NCBI GenBank assembly: GCA_934364985.1
Contig: CAKRMU010000004.1
Coordinates: 100,529-164,528 of the forward strand
Direction: 5' to 3'
Origin: an uncultured Porphyromonas sp.
GTDB lineage: Bacteria; Bacteroidota; Bacteroidia; Bacteroidales; Porphyromonadaceae
DNA length: 64,000 nt
Both the position numbers and the translations under genes were made by a program. Shown here one piece after another: positions 8,849 through 19,100 of this stretch; positions within the stretch are counted from its first letter, which is position 1, and each line of letters starts with the position of its first letter. The notes under the pieces were generated by a model. That model was not told where the DNA came from. It saw only the letters and a program-made list of their open reading frames with translations, and did no database searches.

Positions 8849-10111
8849 TTACCTGAGTTTTAATGTTACTATTGTTAGCACCGCAAGGAGAATACCTATC
8901 AGCCAAAAGCGAACAGTAATCTTGGCTTCGGCGATTGGTCTGCTGGGTTTCTGGATAACGGCATCAACTACTCCTGCTGGCTTTTGATAGTGGTGGTGTA
9001 GAGGGGTCATCTTAAAAACCCTTTTGCCACTTCCATATCTCTTTTTGGTGTATTTAAAGTAGGAAGTCTGAATTATGACCGATAGAGCCTCGACCAAAAA
9101 TATCCCGCAGAGAATAGGAAGTAATAATTCTTTGCGGATGATTATTGCATATACGGCAATGATACCTCCTAATGTTAGACTTCCCGTATCTCCCATAAAT
9201 ACCTGTGCTGGGTAGGAATTATACCAGAGAAAACCTACCGTTGCCCCTATAAATGATGCCGCAAAGATCACCAACTCTTCTGCATCTGGGATAAACATAA
9301 TATTCAAGTAGCTCGCTAACTGAAAGTGAGAACTCACATAAGCTAAGATACCTAAAGCTATTCCGATTATGGACGATGAGCCTGTTGCTAATCCGTCAAG
9401 TCCGTCAGTGAGATTGGCCGAATTTGACACCGCCATAACAATAAACACAAAGATCAGAGTGACGAGTAAAAATGTAAATAGATTGGCATTTTGCTTAAGC
9501 CCAATTGACTTTGCAAGGTCGGCATAATCCAGATTGTGATTCTTGACAAATGGGATAGTCGTTTTGGTACTTTTGGTCTCTACGTTGCTATGAGTGACCA
9601 CTAACTCGTGGTTAATTGTCTCTGTGCTTACATTTTCTTTGATAACTACGGCAGGACTGGTAAGCAATACGACAGCGACAAGAACACCAAGACCAAGCTG
9701 GGCTATCAGCTTGTACTTGCCGTGCATTCCCTCTTTATTTTTCTTGAATACTTTAATATAATCATCAGCAAACCCTAATGCCCCCAGCCAAATAGTGGTC
9801 ACAAGCATCAGAATGATGTATACATTATTGAGTTTATTTAGGAGAAGCGTGGGGATGATTATCGCAATGATGATGATGATACCTCCCATAGTAGGGGTGC
9901 CGACTTTCGCCATTTGCCCCTCAATATCTAAGGGCCGAATGGCATCTGACATCTGCTTACTCCGTAGCCAATCTATAATCTTGCTCCCAATAAGTGTGCT
10001 AATAATAACGCTCAATATCAGAGCTAAGCCTGCACGCGTGGAGATATACGTAAAAGCTCCAATACCAGGGACCCCTTTGCTTTGTAAGTATTCAAATAGA
10101 TAATAGAGCAT
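8849..10111 (-). CDS. mraY: Phospho-N-acetylmuramoyl-pentapeptide transferase
   Basis: Integral membrane enzyme that transfers phospho-MurNAc-pentapeptide to undecaprenyl phosphate, forming lipid I. The start is placed at ATG 10111 (MLYYLFEYLQ), one base from the murE stop. An upstream in-frame codon lies inside murE. Length is 420 aa with about ten hydrophobic segments. Family signatures are PTMGGIIII, the catalytic GFADDYIKV, NLTDGLDGLATG, FMGDTGSLTLGG and the C-terminal FKMTPLHHHYQ. An insert of about 60 residues (roughly 165-225, KENVSTETINHEL onward) separates two helices and makes the protein longer than E. coli MraY. Such inserts are common in Bacteroidota, as I recall. Confidence 0.95.
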   Translation of the reverse strand: MLYYLFEYLQSKGVPGIGAFTYISTRAGLALILSVIISTLIGSKIIDWLRSKQMSDAIRPLDIEGQMAKVGTPTMGGIIIIIAIIIPTLLLNKLNNVYIILMLVTTIWLGALGFADDYIKVFKKNKEGMHGKYKLIAQLGLGVLVAVVLLTSPAVVIKENVSTETINHELVVTHSNVETKSTKTTIPFVKNHNLDYADLAKSIGLKQNANLFTFLLVTLIFVFIVMAVSNSANLTDGLDGLATGSSSIIGIALGILAYVSSHFQLASYLNIMFIPDAEELVIFAASFIGATVGFLWYNSYPAQVFMGDTGSLTLGGIIAVYAIIIRKELLLPILCGIFLVEALSVIIQTSYFKYTKKRYGSGKRVFKMTPLHHHYQKPAGVVDAVIQKPSRPIAEAKITVRFWLIGILLAVLTIVTLKLR

Positions 10112-10112
10112 A

Positions 10113-11585
10113 TTACTTAGCTCCTCCTTTCTCACTCTCTATGATCTTTTCTACCTCTTCAAGGTCACTAAAATGGTGCCGGACACCCTTTACTTCTTGA
10201 TAATTCTCGTGCCCTTTCCCTGCAATGAGGATGACGTCGCTCGGCATAGCCATAGTGCAAGCAGTCCGTATCGCTTCTCGCCTTTGTGTAATTTGGAGTG
10301 TGCGTCGTGCCATATCGTCGTCAAGTCCTTCAGCCATATCCTTAATGATGCTCTCGGGTTCCTCGTTCCTTGGGTTGTCAGACGTAAGGATCAAAATGTC
10401 GGATAGTTTGGCACTTGTCGCCGCCATGATAGGACGTTTACCTGTATCTCGATTCCCGCCAGCACCCACTACGGAAATAATCCTTCCGCCATGGCACTTC
10501 TGTAATTCCCTAATCGTTGATAATACATTCTCAAGTGCGTCAGGAGTGTGTGCGTAATCAATAACTGCTACATAACCTTTTGGTGAAGTTATGGTTTGGA
10601 ATCTCCCATCAACGGGAAGTAGGTAACTTAAAACCCTTAGTACCTCGTCGTGTGGCTCTCCGAGCAGGATGGCTGTGCCATAGATAGCAAGCATATTGTA
10701 AGCGTTAAATCCACCAACAAGTCTCGTATATACCTCCGTGTCGTTGATCAACATATCGGTACCATCTAAATGTAGCTCCAATATTTTGCCTTTGAAATCT
10801 GCCTCTCGCTTCAATCCATATGTATGCACCTCTGCTTTGGTATTCTGAACCATGACCATCCCATTTGTCTCATCAGTATTAGTGAGAGCAAATGCTTCCT
10901 TTGGTAAATCGTCAAAAAACGCCTGCTTTGCATGCAGGTAATTGAGGAATGTGCCGTGATAATCGAGGTGGTCTCTGGTGAGATTCGTAAAGATCGCACC
11001 GCTATATTTGGCTCCTTTGATACGATGTTGATGTACAGCGTGGGAGGATACTTCCATAAAGGCATATTGGCACCCAGCATTTACCATTTCCCATAAGTAC
11101 CTCTGGAGGGTTAGGGCATCAGGTGTGGTGAGTTTACTAGGTATTTTGTCATTATCTATGATAATGCAAACGGTAGATATTAAACCGCTTTTGTGCCCTA
11201 ATTCGGTAAAAAGTCGGTGGAGTAGGGTGGCAATGGTGGTCTTACCATTAGTTCCTGTTACACCGATAAGCTTAAGTTTGTCGGATGGGTGGTCGTAAAA
11301 ATTGGCGGCTACTTCGCCAATAACTAAGTCTGTATGCTCCACACGGACATAAGTGATACCCTCTACGCGCTCGTCTGGAATCTCCTCTGCGAGGATCGCG
11401 GACGCCCCATTTTTGATGGCTGTAGGAATAAATGAATGCCCATCAGTTATGGTACCTCTTAAAGCGATAAAGAGCATTCCCTCTTTGACCTCTCTGGAAT
11501 CACTGGTCAATTGTCGTATCTCTATTTCAGAGTCGCCCACAACTATCTCGTGGGCTATTCCTTTCATTAATCTATTAAGCTTCAT
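10113..11585 (-). CDS. murE: UDP-MurNAc-L-Ala-D-Glu--meso-diaminopimelate ligase
   Basis: Adds the third amino acid of the stem peptide. The 490-aa protein has the Mur-ligase P-loop GVTGTNGKTTIATLL near residue 103. The substrate loop reads SDNPRNEEP. The DNPR motif is that of meso-DAP-adding enzymes, whereas lysine-adding enzymes differ, so this organism's peptidoglycan should be DAP-type. It lies between ftsI (6-base gap) and mraY (1-base gap) in a tightly packed operon. Confidence 0.95.
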   Translation of the reverse strand: MKLNRLMKGIAHEIVVGDSEIEIRQLTSDSREVKEGMLFIALRGTITDGHSFIPTAIKNGASAILAEEIPDERVEGITYVRVEHTDLVIGEVAANFYDHPSDKLKLIGVTGTNGKTTIATLLHRLFTELGHKSGLISTVCIIIDNDKIPSKLTTPDALTLQRYLWEMVNAGCQYAFMEVSSHAVHQHRIKGAKYSGAIFTNLTRDHLDYHGTFLNYLHAKQAFFDDLPKEAFALTNTDETNGMVMVQNTKAEVHTYGLKREADFKGKILELHLDGTDMLINDTEVYTRLVGGFNAYNMLAIYGTAILLGEPHDEVLRVLSYLLPVDGRFQTITSPKGYVAVIDYAHTPDALENVLSTIRELQKCHGGRIISVVGAGGNRDTGKRPIMAATSAKLSDILILTSDNPRNEEPESIIKDMAEGLDDDMARRTLQITQRREAIRTACTMAMPSDVILIAGKGHENYQEVKGVRHHFSDLEEVEKIIESEKGGAK

Positions 11586-11591
11586 TATCTG

Positions 11592-13760
11592 CTATTTATT
11601 TAGCGTCAATATTATATGTTGTCCGTTCATAATTTTCCCGCCTGCTTTTACTGACTGCTGGCTAACGATAGCCCCAGTACCTCTTATCGCTACTTTCATA
11701 CCCAATTGTTCGGCTAAGTAGGCAGCGTCCATGACGCTCATCCCTATTAAGTCGGGCATAATGGCGTGTTGTGGGGTCGTCTTAGTCAGTATCTGTAGGC
11801 TGTCGCCACCTTCATGGCGGAGCCATTCACTCTTTTTATCTATCTTGTCTACTCGGGCATTAGTGTAGCTGAGGACGTCCTTAATGCTTTCAGTGTAGCC
11901 GGAAGCTATCCTTTGATTGTAGGTGGCCATTGAGTCGGGAGCCACATCAGAGAGTGGCTTTGTGTAAGATGTAGCTATAGTTTTCTCTGCAATATCGCGA
12001 AGCACTTGACCAGGAATGGAGCCAGATGGATACACACCTCTTGGGTGGCTTACTACTACAATGCAACTATATAGTGGGTTATCAGCGGGGAAATAACCGC
12101 AGAATGTTACGTTGTGTCCTGCCCCACTAAATGTACCACCTCCTAATCTTTGAGCGGTACCAGTCTTGCCTGCTATGGCGACGTAAGGCGAATCCATAGC
12201 TTTCCCCGTCCCCTCAGTGACTACTCCTCGGAGCATATATTGCAATTGCCCAATAGCCTTACTTGATGCGATTTTTCTATTTACTACCCTCGTGCTTCTT
12301 TCGTAAGCGACTTCGCTATTTCCACTAACTTGACGAACCAGATATGGCTCAACCATTTTGCCATCATTAGCTACTGCGTTGTAAAAGCGAAGCGTATATA
12401 TAGGGGGCATAAGTATCTCATAGCCATACGAACTCCACGGCATTGTACTCTTGGACCATTTGCTAACGTCTTGCTGGAATACCGGTTTTGCTGTCCCTGG
12501 TATCTCAAGATCGATTTGGTCAAAGATATTCATTCTGTTGAGAGCATCTAAGTATCCCTGTTCGTTGCCTGCAAAAGTCTTTAGGACGGCTTTTGCAGTT
12601 CCTACGTTTGAGGAGTTGAAAATCACTTGGTTGTAGGTAATCTTTCCATAACCTCCTTTGTGGGCATTGTGGTCACGAATAGTCAGCCCTCGTCCTACGC
12701 TATATAGACCATTGCCCACATCCACGGTGTCTTCGGGGTTAATCCCTTCTTTTTCAAGTACCGCCAGCATAGATATAGACTTAAAAGTTGAGCCTGGCTC
12801 TATCAGGTCGGCAAGAGCGTGATTGGTACTCTCTCTATACACACCCTCGCTCATCCTATCTAAGTTGGTCAGAGCTTTAATTGCCCCACTTTTGACATCC
12901 ATAACTACGGCACAGCCCCAGTCCGCATCCACTTCAACAAGCGTCTTTCTGAGGGATTTCTCAGCGATGTCTTGTATGTCTACGTTAAGGGTCGTGTAGA
13001 CATTCATTCCATTTTTAGCGGGTACCTCTACCACTGGTTCCCAGGATGGAGGGACACGAACAAAACGTTTAAGTCCAGGGGTACCGCATAATAATGAGTC
13101 AAACTTCATCTCCAATCCGCTGTTGCCATGAGTCATACCCGTGGAGTCTGGCTCATTCATTATCCTCCCAATCGTGCGGTAAGCTAGATTGCCGTATGGG
13201 AGTACGCGTCTCACGTACTTCTCGGTTGTTAGCCCTGTGCGGTACCAAGGTCTTCCTTTGAAATAGGACATCTCTTTGATTGCTTGTAGCTCAGTGTAGC
13301 TCACTTCTCTACGCACAAGTCGATAGTACCTTCGATGTTGTGACCTTGCCTTTTCAATACTACGCTTGTATTCAGTTGCCGATTTGTCACCAATAAGTTC
13401 GGAAAGCCCTTTTGCCAAGTCGTCAATAGTTTCATCAAAAACCTTCTGATCAATCCCTTCGGCCCCCAAATCTAATGCCACTACATACCTTTGGACACTT
13501 ATAGCAATTGGGACATCGTCGTCGCTATAGATATTACCTCGGAGAGGAGGGATAGGGGCTTTGGCTTTAGAATTGTCCTTGACAAGATTCTCCCATTTAT
13601 TTGCGTTAATGGTACAGGTAATCGTGGCTTTTGTGAGAATAATCACCCCTAAGAGAACCAGTACGATGCCGAACTTAGCGTAAAGCTCCCACCCTTTATG
13701 GATCCTCTTATTCCGCTGTCTGTTACCAAGCTCGTCGCGTTTCTGATTGATATCTTCCAT
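11592..13760 (-). CDS. ftsI: Division transpeptidase (PBP3 type) with C-terminal PASTA domain
   Basis: Septal peptidoglycan transpeptidase, anchored by one transmembrane helix near residues 28-46 and acting in the periplasm. It is 722 aa. The PBP dimerisation domain is followed by the transpeptidase with SxxK STFK (324-327), SxN SSN (383-385) and KTGTAQ near 530. The last 60 or so residues (MPDLIGMSVMDAAYLAEQLG onward) form one PASTA domain, which E. coli FtsI lacks but Bacteroidota and Gram-positive homologues often have. Its place directly after ftsL supports the division role rather than PBP2 of elongation. Confidence 0.93.
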   Translation of the reverse strand: MEDINQKRDELGNRQRNKRIHKGWELYAKFGIVLVLLGVIILTKATITCTINANKWENLVKDNSKAKAPIPPLRGNIYSDDDVPIAISVQRYVVALDLGAEGIDQKVFDETIDDLAKGLSELIGDKSATEYKRSIEKARSQHRRYYRLVRREVSYTELQAIKEMSYFKGRPWYRTGLTTEKYVRRVLPYGNLAYRTIGRIMNEPDSTGMTHGNSGLEMKFDSLLCGTPGLKRFVRVPPSWEPVVEVPAKNGMNVYTTLNVDIQDIAEKSLRKTLVEVDADWGCAVVMDVKSGAIKALTNLDRMSEGVYRESTNHALADLIEPGSTFKSISMLAVLEKEGINPEDTVDVGNGLYSVGRGLTIRDHNAHKGGYGKITYNQVIFNSSNVGTAKAVLKTFAGNEQGYLDALNRMNIFDQIDLEIPGTAKPVFQQDVSKWSKSTMPWSSYGYEILMPPIYTLRFYNAVANDGKMVEPYLVRQVSGNSEVAYERSTRVVNRKIASSKAIGQLQYMLRGVVTEGTGKAMDSPYVAIAGKTGTAQRLGGGTFSGAGHNVTFCGYFPADNPLYSCIVVVSHPRGVYPSGSIPGQVLRDIAEKTIATSYTKPLSDVAPDSMATYNQRIASGYTESIKDVLSYTNARVDKIDKKSEWLRHEGGDSLQILTKTTPQHAIMPDLIGMSVMDAAYLAEQLGMKVAIRGTGAIVSQQSVKAGGKIMNGQHIILTLNK

Positions 13761-13772
13761 ATAAGTCAGTGA

Positions 13773-14147
13773 TTATTTAGCCACTTTTATAGGGGGTGTT
13801 TTAGGGGTCGTCAGTGGTAAGCCGGCTTCACTTACTCGCTCTTCTATACTGGTAATACGGCTGTCATCCATTAGCTCTGTGGAGATCGTGATATACTCCA
13901 TTCGCAACTCCTGAAGCTCGGTATTATTATCAGAAATAAGGCGGATTTTACGCATCCCGGAATAGTTATAAGCAACGAGAAATATGGCGAATAGAGCCAC
14001 AGCCACAATCCAAGAAATCATCTTGGTGTTGAAGGCTTTCTCTAAAATATGCCCCTCAACAAAGTCCCAAAATCTATTAACAAAAGCTCGGCGGTCTTCA
14101 GTCCCTCCTTGCCGGGGTAATAGTTCATCTCTCTCGTCCTCTATCAT
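13773..14147 (-). CDS. ftsL: FtsL-like cell division protein
   Basis: A 124-aa bitopic membrane protein: about 40 charged cytoplasmic residues, one transmembrane helix (WIVAVALFAIFLVAYNY, about 46-62), then a periplasmic helical stretch consistent with the FtsL leucine-zipper region. Sequence conservation is too low to recognise by motif. The call rests on size, topology and its place immediately upstream of ftsI. It is the first gene of the cluster and has its own -7 element at 14183. mraZ and rsmH, often upstream of ftsL, are missing here. Confidence 0.75.
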   Translation of the reverse strand: MIEDERDELLPRQGGTEDRRAFVNRFWDFVEGHILEKAFNTKMISWIVAVALFAIFLVAYNYSGMRKIRLISDNNTELQELRMEYITISTELMDDSRITSIEERVSEAGLPLTTPKTPPIKVAK

Positions 14148-14182
14148 AAACAGGTAATGTGTATTGACTTAAATTCTGATTA

Positions 14183-14190
14183 CAAACTTA
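14183..14190 (-). promoter_or_regulatory. -7 element for ftsL-murD operon
   Basis: Minus-strand TAAGTTTG, matching TAnnTTTG, 36 bases before the ftsL start. A matching -33 TTTG was not seen. Supports ftsL as the first gene of the unit. Confidence 0.45.
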
Positions 14191-14247
14191 CTATTTTTTG
14201 TGGAGGTAGATGCGTGAAAGAGAAAATTATGTCCTACACTCGGATTT

Positions 14248-14356
14248 CCGATACCTGATATTCATTGAGACGGATTCCCTATATTCGTTCTGACAAATAC
14301 TTGGTATTAGCCGAAGCGAATACCGAGTATTTGTCTGAGCTAATATAGGGAATCCT
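14248..14356. repeat. 23-nt-period palindromic repeat array, locus 2 (5 units)
   Basis: Five units start at 14248, 14271, 14294, 14317 and 14340 with spacers TTGAGA, TTCTGA, CCGAAG and TCTGAG. Units 2-5 make one large imperfect hairpin: 14272-14307 pairs with 14319-14355 through GGATTCCCTATATT and ACAAATACT-type arms. It sits in the 632-base divergent gap between ftsL and gyrA. The remaining 400 bases (14357-14779) contain the gyrA promoter. The long AT-rich leader before it shows no gene or RNA I recognise. Confidence 0.88.
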
Positions 14357-14671
14357 CTTAATGTAATGATAATATACAGATATACAGAGTGATATGCTCT
14401 TATTACCTTGGTTGATACTTTGTAGGACTCTTGATGGAAATTCGCACATCAGGGATGCCGATCATAGGATGCGTTTTTCTTGTGGGATGTAATCAAATTT
14501 TAGCCTCTGTGATACTAAAGGTATAGTATCCTCATTGGCACCTTACGATGTATTCATAAAGTGACGCTGTCAGTAGGCATTGTGCCAAATGGGTTAATCC
14601 TTTTAGTGTAAATGATATGGAGAATTTGAGCTATTGTTGAGACTCCTTTTCGCTCGTTTCGCGTTAACAAA

Positions 14672-14704
14672 TTGTGGATGTTTGGTTGGATTTTGGTATC
14701 TTTG
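14672..14704 (+). promoter_or_regulatory. gyrA promoter
   Basis: TATCTTTG at 14697-14704 is a perfect -7 element. TTG at 14672-14674 is a possible -33 element at 22 bases, slightly long for the 19-21 consensus. Predicted start of transcription is near 14711, giving a leader of about 70 bases. Confidence 0.5.
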
Positions 14705-14779
14705 GCATTAGTTAGTGTGCTGAAGTGGTAGCTTTTGTTGCTATCCTCGGCAATGTTATAGAGAATTTGTTTAAGTACA

Positions 14780-17353
14780 ATGCAGGAAGATTTTCAGCAA
14801 GGAGGTAGGACGATAGAGGTTAACCTTGAGGAGCAGATGAAGTCGGCATACATAGACTATGCCATGTCTGTGATTGTGAGTCGAGCATTACCTGATGTCC
14901 GTGATGGGTTTAAGCCTGTTCATCGCCGTATATTATATGGAATGAATGAGCTGGGTAATACCCCCGATAAGCCATACAAAAAGTGTGCAAGGACTGTGGG
15001 GGATGTGATGGGTAAGTATCACCCTCATGGCGATAGTTCTATATACTTAGCTTTGGTGCGGTTGGCTCAAGAATGGTCAATGAGGTATACGCTTGTTGAC
15101 CCTCATGGTAACTTTGGTTCCATTGATGGAGATGGGCCTGCTGCGATGCGTTATACCGAGAGTCGCCTTGCACCTTTAGCAATGGAGATGCTTGCCGACA
15201 TCAATAAGGAGACGGTCGATATGGTTCCTAACTACGATGACTCTACGATGGAGCCATCAGTGCTACCGACACGTATTCCTAACCTATTGGTAAATGGTGC
15301 ATCCGGTATTGCCGTGGGGATGGCAACCAATATGGCTCCCCATAACCTTACCGAGGTGATGAATGGTGCTTTATCATTTATCGCCAAGCGAGGAAATATC
15401 ACGATAGATGAATTGATGGAATTCGTCAAGGCACCAGACTTCCCTACCGGAGGAGCCATATATGGTTATCAAGGTGTGAAAGATGCTTTTTACACCGGAC
15501 GTGGCAGGATTGTCCTCCGCGGAAAAGCCGAAATTGAAGTCGATGGACAGCACGAGCAGATTATTATCACTGAGATACCATACAATGTCATTAAGAAGGA
15601 TCTCGTAAAGAGCATTGCAGAATTAGCTACCACCAAAAAAATAGAGGGTATCAGCAATGTGCAGGATGAGTCAAGTGGCAAGACGGGCATGCGTATTGTC
15701 ATAGATATAAAACGAGATGCCAATGCAGGCGTTGTCCTCAATAAGTTATTCAAGCTTACCCAGCTTCAAAGCTCGTTTAGCGTTAATAATATAGCACTCG
15801 TAGATGGCCGCCCTAAGCTACTTAACCTAAAAGACCTTATAGAGGAGTTTGTAAAGCATCGGCATGAAGTAGTCACCAGACGTACTGTTTTTGACCTTAG
15901 AAAAGCGGAGGAGCGATTGCATATCCTTGAAGGACGAATTATCGCAGCAGATAATATTGACGAAGTAGTAGCTATAATCAAGTCGTCCGAAAGGCAGTCT
16001 GAGGCAATCGAAAAGCTGATGACTCGCTTTAGCTTATCTCAAATACAGGCTCGCTCGATTGTCGAGATGCGACTTGGCCAATTAACAGGTATGGAGATGG
16101 ATAAGCTCCGTGCAGAGTACGAGGAAGTTCAAGAAAAGGTGAAGTATTATAAGGAGATCCTTTCGGACGAAAATAAGCTCTACGATGTTATCTCTGAGGA
16201 AATACAGGAAATAATTGATCGTTATGGCGATGACCGTAAGAGCGATATTGTCTATGCCACAGCTGATATGAATCCAGAGGACTTTTATGCTGATGATGAC
16301 ATGGTGATTACCCTATCTCACATGGGTTATATTAAGCGAACCCCTTTAGCTGATTTCCGTGCTCAGAGTAGGGGGGGAGTAGGTGCAAAAGGCTCTGATA
16401 CCAGAGATGAGGACTTCGTGGAGTATATCTATTCAGCTTCTATGCATGCCACTTTGTTATTCTTTACGGAGCAAGGAAGGTGCTATTGGCTTAGGGTATT
16501 CGAGATCCCAGAGGGTGCAAAAAACTCTAAAGGACGTGCCATACAAAACCTCCTTAATTTAGACTCTTCAAATAGGATTTCTGCGGTATTAAGAGTAAAG
16601 AATCTCACTACTGATGAGCAATTTGTAGACACTCATTATCTCACATTTGTTACACGTCAGGGGCTCATAAGAAAGTCTCGCTTGAGGGATTTTTCGCGTC
16701 CAAGGCAATCTGGAATTATTGCCATCAAGTTGCGTGACGATGATAATGTGGTTAGCGTTATGCTATCTAACGGCAGATGCGATTTCGTAATGGGTAGCAA
16801 GCAAGGTAGGGCAGTCCGCTTTAATGAGAGCGTACTTAGACCTTTAGGACGTAGCTCTATGGGTGTGCGAGGCATGAAACTTGACGGCGATGACGACGAA
16901 GTAGTTGGAGCCGTATGTGTGAAGCATCCAGAGGAGGAGACGATACTTGTAATCTCCGAAAATGGCTTTGGCAAACGAAGTCTATTGGAGGATTATCCAC
17001 AAAGAAATCGGGGTGGTAAAGGCGTTATCACGCTTAAGATTACCGAGAAAACGGGTGAGATGGTCTCCATACATAGCGTTACGAACGAGCACGATATTAT
17101 GATTATCAATAAGAGCGGTGTGGTCATACGTACGCGGATGGCTGATATTTCGGTGATCGGAAGAAATACTCAGGGCGTCAAGCTTATCAATCTTGCAAAG
17201 CGTGGAGATGAGATAGCTAGCACTTGTCGAGTACTATCTGATGAGGAGAATATGGAGGAGGAGGATCTCTCCGAGGGCGTATATGTTGAGGATGGTATTG
17301 AGGAAGTCGATGGAGCAGATATCCTTCAGGATGATGAAACAGATGAGGAGTAA
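14780..17353 (+). CDS. gyrA: DNA gyrase subunit A
   Basis: Breakage-reunion subunit of gyrase, which introduces negative supercoils. It is 857 aa. The catalytic tyrosine is Tyr125 (AMRYTESRL), the quinolone-resistance region reads [13 protein letters not shown] (residues 81-93), and the GyrA-box region shows QRNRGGKG in the C-terminal DNA-wrapping domain, which separates it from ParC at 49152. Ser86, equivalent to E. coli Ser83, is kept. The position of E. coli Asp87 is Leu90. The C-terminus ends in an acidic tail of about 40 residues ([12 protein letters not shown] onward). Confidence 0.97.
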   Translation: MQEDFQQGGRTIEVNLEEQMKSAYIDYAMSVIVSRALPDVRDGFKPVHRRILYGMNELGNTPDKPYKKCARTVGDVMGKYHPHGDSSIYLALVRLAQEWSMRYTLVDPHGNFGSIDGDGPAAMRYTESRLAPLAMEMLADINKETVDMVPNYDDSTMEPSVLPTRIPNLLVNGASGIAVGMATNMAPHNLTEVMNGALSFIAKRGNITIDELMEFVKAPDFPTGGAIYGYQGVKDAFYTGRGRIVLRGKAEIEVDGQHEQIIITEIPYNVIKKDLVKSIAELATTKKIEGISNVQDESSGKTGMRIVIDIKRDANAGVVLNKLFKLTQLQSSFSVNNIALVDGRPKLLNLKDLIEEFVKHRHEVVTRRTVFDLRKAEERLHILEGRIIAADNIDEVVAIIKSSERQSEAIEKLMTRFSLSQIQARSIVEMRLGQLTGMEMDKLRAEYEEVQEKVKYYKEILSDENKLYDVISEEIQEIIDRYGDDRKSDIVYATADMNPEDFYADDDMVITLSHMGYIKRTPLADFRAQSRGGVGAKGSDTRDEDFVEYIYSASMHATLLFFTEQGRCYWLRVFEIPEGAKNSKGRAIQNLLNLDSSNRISAVLRVKNLTTDEQFVDTHYLTFVTRQGLIRKSRLRDFSRPRQSGIIAIKLRDDDNVVSVMLSNGRCDFVMGSKQGRAVRFNESVLRPLGRSSMGVRGMKLDGDDDEVVGAVCVKHPEEETILVISENGFGKRSLLEDYPQRNRGGKGVITLKITEKTGEMVSIHSVTNEHDIMIINKSGVVIRTRMADISVIGRNTQGVKLINLAKRGDEIASTCRVLSDEENMEEEDLSEGVYVEDGIEEVDGADILQDDETDEE

Positions 17354-17431
17354 AGATTAAACGACAGTTATTTTTACAAGTCACAATATAAGACGTAACA
17401 ATTAATTATACATTAACGAGATTAAGACAAT

Positions 17432-18652
17432 ATGAAGACAAGATTTATCTTGAGTGCTATATGTACTCTTATGATTATCCCGGCTTTCGCACAAACTAAG
17501 GTGGTGAAAGAGGTGGAGCGTGCCGTAAAGAAAGACGGTGCAGATATCGTAGAAGCTCGAAAACTTATCCAGACTACCCTTGTCAATCCTGAGACTGAAA
17601 ATTCTGCTTATGCTTGGTATGTAGCTGGTCTAGTTGAGGAAAAAGTCGTAGAGCAAGGCTTTATTAATCAACAATTAGGTAAGGAAGTAAAGGAGAGCGA
17701 GTTTTATACCCCTCTTTATGATATGATTACTTACTACGAAAAAGCTGCTGAGCTAGATAATCTTCCAAATGAAAAAGGTAAGATAAAACCTAAGTTTACC
17801 AAAAAGATTTCTGAGGCTATCGGGAGCTACTATAATCAGCTTATCAATGCTGGTAATGAGGGACTAACTACAGGTGACTTTACTAAAGCTCATAAGTATT
17901 TCTCAAAGTTTGGCGAAGTGAAAAAGATGGGTATCTTTAATGGTACTCCCATTGCAACTTCAGATTCATTGAGCATGGAGGTTGCTTTCTTCTCAGCTTA
18001 TGCCGCTACTCAGATGAAAGATAACTACCAGAATGCTATCCCTGAGCTAGAGGCTATTAAAAATGTGCCTTTTAACCAAAACGAAGTATATCAGCTCTTA
18101 GCTCTATCTCAACTCAATGTCGGTGATACAGTAGCTTACGTCAATACCCTAAAGGAAGCTATTGATATATTCCCAACTGAGCCAATGTACTTGACCAACT
18201 TGGCGAATATGCATATCATTAAAGGCGAAAATGAAGAGGCACTACATTTCTTAAATAAATTGCTCGAAACCGAACCAAATAATCCCATCGTGCACGCTGC
18301 AATTGGTCAGATTTACACCGAGGGGCTAAAGGATTATGAAAAGGGTGAGCTAGCTTACCTTAAGGCTATAGAGATAGATCCTGAGTCTCAAACCGCTATC
18401 TATGGTTTGGCACAAGTCTACTTTAACCAAGGTGCAGACGCCATAAATAATGCCAATTCTATTAATGACAACGCAGAGTATCAAAAAGGATTAGCTAAGG
18501 CAAAAGAGTTCTATAAGAAAGCCCTCCCATATCTTGAGAAAGTACACCAGTTAGACCCTGACAATAGTCAGTTCCGTACTGCCCTCTACAATGTTTACTA
18601 TAACCTTGATATGGAGGATAAGATGGCAGCAATGGACGCCGAGCAAAAGTAA
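17432..18652 (+). CDS. Exported tetratricopeptide-repeat protein
   Basis: A 406-aa protein with a clear signal peptide (MKTRFILSAICTLMIIPAFAQ, cleavage after AFA-Q), so periplasmic or surface located. The C-terminal half carries several TPR-like helical pairs, for example EPMYLTNLANMHIIKGENEE and NPIVHAAIGQIYTEG, then ESQTAIYGLAQVYFNQGA. It starts 78 bases after gyrA and ends at a strong terminator. Proteins of this type are common in Bacteroidota and are usually of unknown function. No enzymatic motif is visible. Confidence 0.8.
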   Translation: MKTRFILSAICTLMIIPAFAQTKVVKEVERAVKKDGADIVEARKLIQTTLVNPETENSAYAWYVAGLVEEKVVEQGFINQQLGKEVKESEFYTPLYDMITYYEKAAELDNLPNEKGKIKPKFTKKISEAIGSYYNQLINAGNEGLTTGDFTKAHKYFSKFGEVKKMGIFNGTPIATSDSLSMEVAFFSAYAATQMKDNYQNAIPELEAIKNVPFNQNEVYQLLALSQLNVGDTVAYVNTLKEAIDIFPTEPMYLTNLANMHIIKGENEEALHFLNKLLETEPNNPIVHAAIGQIYTEGLKDYEKGELAYLKAIEIDPESQTAIYGLAQVYFNQGADAINNANSINDNAEYQKGLAKAKEFYKKALPYLEKVHQLDPDNSQFRTALYNVYYNLDMEDKMAAMDAEQK

Positions 18653-18687
18653 TGTTTTAATATCCAATATTAAGATTTAGTCATTAG

Positions 18688-18724
18688 AAGGTATGCTGAT
18701 TTATTTCGGCATACCTTTTTTTTA
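18688..18724 (+). terminator. Rho-independent terminator after TPR gene
   Basis: AAGGTATGC (18688-18696) pairs with GCATACCTT (18709-18717) around a 12-base loop and runs into nine T residues. Confidence 0.88.
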
Positions 18725-19000
18725 TTTTCTCTAACTATCAAGAATTGAATATTGATACTTGAATAATAAGGGAACCCGAAATAAAGTTTGGCAAATCTAA
18801 AGATTATTTATCCGCTACTATCCGATGTCTTATGGAGCATTTATGGATATAACATAATGATTATTTTACGTATCTGTTTGCCCAAATTATTACTTCAATC
18901 ATCCTCCCTATGATATAAGAGGTCGCTACTCATTATTGGATGGAAATGAAATGTTGCTATAAAACAATTAAAGACATATGTCTCTAATACATTTTATTTG

Positions 19001-19008
19001 TACATTTG
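19001..19008 (+). promoter_or_regulatory. -7 element for phoH-like gene
   Basis: TACATTTG matches TAnnTTTG, 93 bases before the ATG. No -33 element at the right distance. Confidence 0.4.
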
Positions 19009-19100
19009 TGAAACGAGAAAGGGTATGTAATGAATGCTCTAATGTGATTATGAAACACCGACAGCCGTTTTTATTGACGGCTTAATGACGTAATATTGTT

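Larger units (their letters stand above)
18653..19100. other. Intergenic region between TPR protein and phoH-like gene
   Basis: A 448-base AT-rich gap holding the terminator at 18688-18724 and a -7 element at 19001. A short GC-rich hairpin (ACAGCCGTTTTTATTGACGGC, about 19060-19080) lies 20 bases before the phoH-like ATG and could affect its translation. Nothing else is recognised, and none of the 23-nt repeats occurs here. Confidence 0.5.
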
